Positions 6,460 through 9,313 of a stretch of 9,313 nt of DNA are shown in pieces. The stretch is taken from the NCBI GenBank assembly GCA_937873665.1, contig CALMYW010000440.1, positions 1 to 9,313 of the forward strand, written 5' to 3'. The position numbers and the translations under genes are program-made. The DNA is from an uncultured Sphingorhabdus sp. GTDB lineage: Bacteria; Pseudomonadota; Alphaproteobacteria; Sphingomonadales; Sphingomonadaceae. The notes below the pieces were generated by a model, which did no database searches, had not been told where the DNA came from, and worked only from the letters and a program-made list of their open reading frames with translations. The number at the start of each line of letters is the position of its first letter. The first letter of the stretch is position 1.

Positions 6460-7809
6460 ATGGGATTTTTCAGCAAGAATAATGAAGGCGGATGGATGGA
6501 CGTCATCCGCTGTGACGAGCAGGAATATTTGATCTGGAAGTGGCGGCCAGGAAATGGTGCGCCGACGATCAAGGAAAATGCGATTCGTTGGGGGAGTAGC
6601 CTGCGTGTCAAGGACGGCGAGATCGCAGTTTTCGTGTACAAGCGTGAGACAGGGCCTGTACAGGATTACATTGAAGGACCATATGACGACACGCTTAAGG
6701 CGGGTAATTTTCCAATCTTAGCAAGTATTCTCGGATTGGCATTCGATGGCAAGTCTCCATTCCAGGCTGAAATTTACTTTATCAACCTAGCAGGAATTAT
6801 TAGGCGACCCTTCCGATCTCCGTGGTTTAACGTCTTCGATCCTCGTTTTCAGGATTTCATGGTCCCTGTGGCGGCCGAGGGTTCATATTCTATTCGCATC
6901 AAGGATTACAAAGCCTTTATCAAGTTGCATAGGTTGATTGATTTCGACCTGAATCGTTTTTCCGACGAGGTGCGTGATGGAGTTCTCAAGTATGTGAAGG
7001 GAACCATCGCCAATGCGCCAGCTAACGACCAAATTCCTGTGCTGCAACTTGAGCGGCGCATTCTGGATGTCAATGATTTGCTTCATCCGCGCCTTCGAAA
7101 AGCGTTTGAAGAAGACTTCGGCGTAGATTTAGTTCGTTTCGACCTGTCTACTATCGCTTTCGATGAAGAAGCTCCCGGCTATCGGGAGTTGCGCGCTGTT
7201 ACAGCGGACCTGCAAAAGGCTACGCTGGAACAACAGACGGCTATCAACCTTAAGAACATCGCAGACTCCCAAGCCATCAATGCCGAACACTTGGCTGAAA
7301 CCATGCGCATACAGCGGGAACAAGCGGCACGATTTGCAGCATTGCAGACTGAATCCCAGTTTCTCGGAGCACACCAAATCAACCAGCAGACCAAAGTCTT
7401 GGAGACCGCCGCAGGCAATCTCGGGGCGATGGGCCAGATGAATACCAGTACAGGTAGTAATTCTGGGGACGGGGGATTCAATCCAATTGGCGTCATGACC
7501 GGGTTAGCAGTCGGAGGCGCCATGGGCAATCAGATGGCCTCGATGATGGGAGTGATGGGACAAGGAGTCCAGCAATCCTTGAACCAGCCTCCCCCAATGC
7601 CACAAATCGCGTTCTTTGTGGCGGTGAATGGCCAGAATACAGGCCCTTTCAACATGCAGCAGCTTCATGCGATGTCCACGGTCGGTCAGCTACTGCCAAC
7701 CTCTTACGTGTGGAAACAGGGCATGGCGAACTGGGCTCTAGCTCATAGCGTTGCCGAACTGGCTCCACTTTTCGCTCATACGCCCCCTCCAACGCCCGGA
7801 TCTCTGTGA
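6460..7809 (+). CDS. YdjI-type SPFH-domain protein with C-terminal GYF_2 domain
   Basis: A strong GGAGGT (6446-6451) precedes the ATG by 8 nt. The 449-residue product lacks a signal peptide or N-terminal helix and begins MGFFSKN, as the YdjI/'virion core' branch of SPFH proteins (COG4260-like) does. Residues about 13-245 are the SPFH region, with typical segments such as WKWRPGNG, LRVKDGEIAVFVYK and the LNRF-to-FGVDLVRFDLSTI part. Residues about 248-320 are a helical/coiled-coil stalk rich in Gln and Ala. Residues 338-375 are a Gly/Met-rich hydrophobic linker. Residues about 384-438 are a GYF_2 domain (GPF at 395-397, YVWKQGMANWA at 416-426). SPFH proteins oligomerise on membranes and organise partners. 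Here the C-terminal zinc ribbon usual in the family is replaced by GYF_2, while a zinc ribbon is present in the preceding gene. The next gene repeats the GYF_2 tail. Confidence 0.9.
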   Translation: MGFFSKNNEGGWMDVIRCDEQEYLIWKWRPGNGAPTIKENAIRWGSSLRVKDGEIAVFVYKRETGPVQDYIEGPYDDTLKAGNFPILASILGLAFDGKSPFQAEIYFINLAGIIRRPFRSPWFNVFDPRFQDFMVPVAAEGSYSIRIKDYKAFIKLHRLIDFDLNRFSDEVRDGVLKYVKGTIANAPANDQIPVLQLERRILDVNDLLHPRLRKAFEEDFGVDLVRFDLSTIAFDEEAPGYRELRAVTADLQKATLEQQTAINLKNIADSQAINAEHLAETMRIQREQAARFAALQTESQFLGAHQINQQTKVLETAAGNLGAMGQMNTSTGSNSGDGGFNPIGVMTGLAVGGAMGNQMASMMGVMGQGVQQSLNQPPPMPQIAFFVAVNGQNTGPFNMQQLHAMSTVGQLLPTSYVWKQGMANWALAHSVAELAPLFAHTPPPTPGSL

Positions 7810-7825
7810 TTGCAAAGGAATTCGC

Positions 7826-8182
7826 ATGAATACCGAAAATTTCTATTCAATAGACCGTCTTATCGAGTTCGGTATGGGTGTTGGCATTGCTCAACAGATG
7901 GTCAATTCCATGAATCAAGTCATTGCCAACACAGCAGTGCCGGGCGCCATGAATCCGATGATTTCACAAACGGTTCGCAGCGTATTTCACTTATTTCTTG
8001 ATGGCAAACCCGCCGGGCCCTTCAACGAAGAGGAGGTAACACGATTGATTACAGAAGGCCGGGTGTCCGCCTCCAGCTATGTTTGGAAACCCGGCATGAC
8101 AAATTGGGCAAAGGCTGAATCGGTTCCTGAATTCTTACGGATTGTTGCTCTCTGCCCTCCCCCGTTTAAGCCGGATGTCTAA
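7826..8182 (+). CDS. Small GYF_2-domain protein, companion of the SPFH protein
   Basis: The 118-residue product starts at the ATG at 7826, preceded by AAAGGAA (7814-7820); an upstream in-frame ATG at 7751 would overlap gene 6 and has no support. Residues about 10-47 are a Met/Gly/Asn-rich amphipathic stretch. Residues about 53-103 are a GYF_2 domain with GPF at 64-66 and SYVWKPGMTNWAKAESV at 84-100. The layout and wording mirror the tail of the SPFH protein (Gly/Met linker plus GYF_2), so the gene probably arose by duplication of that tail. GYF domains bind proline-rich peptides; note PPP near residue 113 here and the proline runs at the end of gene 6. No export signal is visible, so it should be cytoplasmic. 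It lies 16 nt after gene 6 and 3 nt before gene 8. Confidence 0.82.
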   Translation: MNTENFYSIDRLIEFGMGVGIAQQMVNSMNQVIANTAVPGAMNPMISQTVRSVFHLFLDGKPAGPFNEEEVTRLITEGRVSASSYVWKPGMTNWAKAESVPEFLRIVALCPPPFKPDV

Positions 8183-8185
8183 GTC

Positions 8186-8527
8186 ATGAGCATCAAGTTG
8201 TTAAACCTTGTTATTGCAATTACCATCAGCGCATTGGTTGCATTTGGATTTTGGAGTGCCGGTGGAGCATTGAGCGAATACCTGGCTGTAGGGTCATTTT
8301 TATCCATCTCCATCACCCTGGGCGCATTGATTGGGATTTCTATTGAGCATGAACGACGCGGCGTTAATTCTCGAATATTGTCGGGCATATTTTTATCGAT
8401 TGTTATTCTTGCTCATCTAATCTTCCTGATGGCAGACTTTTCAAATATTTTATATATAATTACCCTATTTATCTTGCTATTGCTCTTCATCTTGATGTTT
8501 AATTTTATCAAATCGAGCCAACAATAA
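8186..8527 (+). CDS. Small four-helix integral membrane protein
   Basis: The family is not recognised. The 113-residue product is almost entirely membrane-embedded, with helices at about 5-27, 32-53, 64-83 and 88-108. K4, the HERR loop (55-58) and the C-terminal K109 all fall on one side, giving a cytoplasmic N- and C-terminus by the positive-inside rule. The start lies 3 nt after the stop of gene 7 and has only a poor ribosome site, so translation is probably coupled to gene 7. Its 3' half is visibly AT-richer than the rest of the operon (bases 8440-8520 are mostly A/T). A CTAG-bounded MITE starts right after the stop codon. It may anchor the SPFH/GYF complex, by analogy with the membrane partner in the YdjGHI system; that is an inference from position and topology only. 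Confidence 0.8.
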   Translation: MSIKLLNLVIAITISALVAFGFWSAGGALSEYLAVGSFLSISITLGALIGISIEHERRGVNSRILSGIFLSIVILAHLIFLMADFSNILYIITLFILLLLFILMFNFIKSSQQ

Positions 8528-8685
8528 CTAGCAGGCTGATGAAATTCTGATTTTTCGATCAGACACCAAGTGTATCGACCGATCAAAGCGGGCTACAAGC
8601 GATTTTCCCGAACTGGGTACGGGGTGAGGCACCCTCAAATTCGCCATTTTTTTCGTGCGCCGGAGGTATTTCATCAGTCTGCTAG
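8528..8685. mobile_element. MITE-like element with CTAG-flanked terminal inverted repeats
   Basis: CTAGCAGGCTGATGAAAT at 8528-8545 reappears inverted at 8668-8685 with one mismatch. Between the two CTAG tetranucleotides (8528-8531 and 8682-8685) lie 150 bp with no credible gene. The right terminus is similar to the adjacent IS5-family end. IS5-group elements are known to insert at YTAR sites such as CTAG with duplication of the tetranucleotide, so this is probably a non-autonomous derivative of an IS5-family element, mobilised in trans. It starts directly after the operon's last stop codon and has displaced whatever terminator was there. Confidence 0.65.
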
Positions 8686-8705
8686 CAGGCTGCTGAAATA
8701 CTCCC
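8662..8705. repeat. Long palindrome formed by two abutting IS ends
   Basis: Arms 8662-8683 and 8684-8705 are complementary at 18 of 22 positions around a central CTAG. It arises where the right end of the MITE-like element and the end of the IS5-family remnant meet head to head, sharing a single CTAG. As RNA it would be a strong hairpin and may now end operon transcription, although no T run follows. Confidence 0.65.
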
Positions 8706-9137
8706 CGCGCAAGAGAGGAGGTCTGCTCGGGTTGGTTGATTTTCAGCTTTTGACTTCCGCATATTGAAGTTTCGCCGCCTTTCACGCCCGTTTTCCGGCG
8801 TTTGAGGCGTTTTCCGCCGCTCTTTTGGCCTCTTACGTCCCCTGCACACGGATCTGTCCCAGCGTGCGCATGCGCGTGAGGTTGTAGCCCGTCATGGTCA
8901 GCACAAAGAGCTGATCGACCTTCTTGAGGCCGCGCACCATCACCTGGGCAATGTTCCCGATCGTCTTGCCCCAGCCAAAGCCCTGCTCGATGCGCTTGCG
9001 CTTTTCCTGCGAGATGGCGTAGGCAGCGCTTTCGGCCACAGCATCGGGCACCGCCGAGCTGCGCCCTGAGGTGTTGCGTGCCACGTGAGGGGTGACGTTC
9101 ATCTCCTGCAGTGCCTCGATGAACTCCTGCGCGTCAT
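8682..9137 (-). mobile_element. Truncated IS5-family element
   Basis: The element end is CTAGCAGGCTGCTGAAAT at 8682-8699, matching the MITE termini except for two positions. Inside it lie about 130 noncoding bases and then the C-terminal part of a transposase gene on the minus strand. The other end is missing: homology stops near 9135-9137, where an IS3-like end begins. The element is therefore incomplete and cannot transpose by itself. Confidence 0.65.
8833..9137 (-). pseudogene. IS5-family transposase, C-terminal fragment
   Basis: Reading leftwards, about 100 residues match the end of IS5-family DDE transposases: DAQEFIEALQ, NVTPHVARNTSGR, then SQEKRKRIEQGFGWGKTIG and GLKKVDQLFVLTMTGYNLTR before a TAA stop at 8833-8835. 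The RKRIEQGFGWGK segment holds the R(3)E(6)K signature with the catalytic Glu. The N-terminal two thirds, including the two catalytic Asp, are missing. The frame stays open to an ATG at 9162, but residues encoded by 9138-9162 do not look like transposase; they belong to the inserted IS3-like end. Confidence 0.82.
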
Positions 9138-9259
9138 TGTATTGACCCAGCGGTTCTTGCACAGGTTAGGCTGCTAAAGCATAAGCCTCAGCGGGGGTCT
9201 TCATGTTCAACGCCTGGTGAGGGCGTTGGTGGTTGTACCAACTGATCCAGTCCGCAATC
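9138..9259 (-). mobile_element. IS3-family element, one end only
   Basis: The terminus probably starts at TGTATTGACCC (9138-9148), which has the TG start and general look of IS3-family inverted repeats and falls exactly where IS5 transposase homology stops. The transposase gene on the minus strand ends 28 bp inside it, the usual arrangement for orfB near the right end. The element is cut again near 9260 by a further element. Boundaries are inferred from where homology changes. Confidence 0.5.
9166..9259 (-). pseudogene. IS3-family transposase (orfB) C-terminal remnant
   Basis: The minus strand encodes IADWISWYNHQRPHQALN and then MKTPAEAYALAA before a TAA stop at 9166-9168. The YNHQRPHQAL and TPAEA motifs are typical of the end of the IS3-family integrase-like transposase (rve core, DDE). 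Only about 31 residues remain. Residues further upstream in the open frame (from 9260 to the window edge) do not resemble IS3 transposase and match a candidate IS21 terminus instead. Confidence 0.75.
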
Positions 9260-9313
9260 TGTTGATTCCAATCCAAAACTGAGCCACTTTTAGAGGAATT
9301 CCGGACCAAAACT
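9260..9313 (+). mobile_element. Candidate IS21-family terminus, cut by the window edge
   Basis: The sequence starts TGTTGATTCCAATCCAAAAC and contains CCAAAACT twice (9273-9280 and 9306-9313), exactly 33 bp apart. IS21-family elements begin with TG and carry multiple short direct repeats near each end, which fits. It interrupts the IS3-family transposase gene. No coding sequence of this element is visible, so the family call is tentative. Confidence 0.45.

Noticed and set aside
7751..7825. Upstream ATG extending gene 7 into the end of gene 6
   Set aside because: The extension overlaps the conserved GYF_2 tail of gene 6, has no ribosome site, and adds residues with no counterpart in the gene 6 tail.
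7826..8527. Genes 7 and 8 as a toxin-antitoxin pair
   Set aside because: Gene 7 is clearly a GYF_2 companion of the SPFH protein and gene 8 a four-helix membrane protein; neither resembles a known toxin or antitoxin.
8528..8785. Minus-strand open frame of 85 codons across the IS ends
   Set aside because: It reads through inverted repeats of the MITE and the IS5 remnant and has no transposase or other protein similarity.
1..9313. CRISPR array, tRNA, rRNA or replication origin
   Set aside because: No regularly spaced repeats, cloverleaf-like sequence, rRNA motif or iteron/DnaA-box cluster was seen on either strand.

Overview
The window looks like an accessory region of a Gram-negative bacterium, most likely a betaproteobacterium. 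The evidence is Sec/Tat-type exported proteins, an FNR/Anr-type operator, and insertion-sequence remnants like those common in Comamonadaceae. The taxonomic call is an inference; no rRNA or housekeeping gene is present to fix it.

Layout. Bases 1-438 are a leader/intergenic region. Its left edge carries a plausible start codon and ribosome site for a divergent gene that lies outside the window. A perfect TTGAT-N4-ATCAA box (331-344) sits about 41 bp upstream of a predicted transcription start. Bases 439-8527 hold eight genes on the + strand with gaps of only 3-48 nt, so they probably form one operon. The first four products carry export signals: two unknown proteins (one with a twin-arginine-like signal), an exported protein with an LPP20/FlgT-N-like domain, and a second protein resembling FlgT more fully. 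The next four are a zinc-ribbon/single-pass/coiled-coil protein, a YdjI-type SPFH protein ending in a GYF_2 domain, a small free-standing GYF_2 protein, and a four-helix membrane protein. Two adjacent hairpins lie at the boundary between the exported half and the SPFH half.

Bases 8528-9313 are IS debris. A 150-bp MITE-like element bounded by CTAG begins one base after the last stop codon. It abuts, head to head, the end of an IS5-family remnant. That remnant's transposase gene is cut by what looks like an IS3-family end, and the IS3 gene is in turn cut by a candidate IS21-family end at the window edge.

How the genes may work together (inference): the SPFH protein could form a cytoplasmic membrane scaffold. 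The zinc-ribbon protein would link it through the inner membrane to the four exported FlgT-like or unknown proteins, with the GYF_2 domains recruiting a proline-rich partner. No ATPase, protease, nuclease, PspA or flagellar gene is present, so this is not a standard flagellar, Psp or curli locus. It is best described as an uncharacterised envelope-spanning SPFH/FlgT-like cassette, possibly induced by oxygen limitation.
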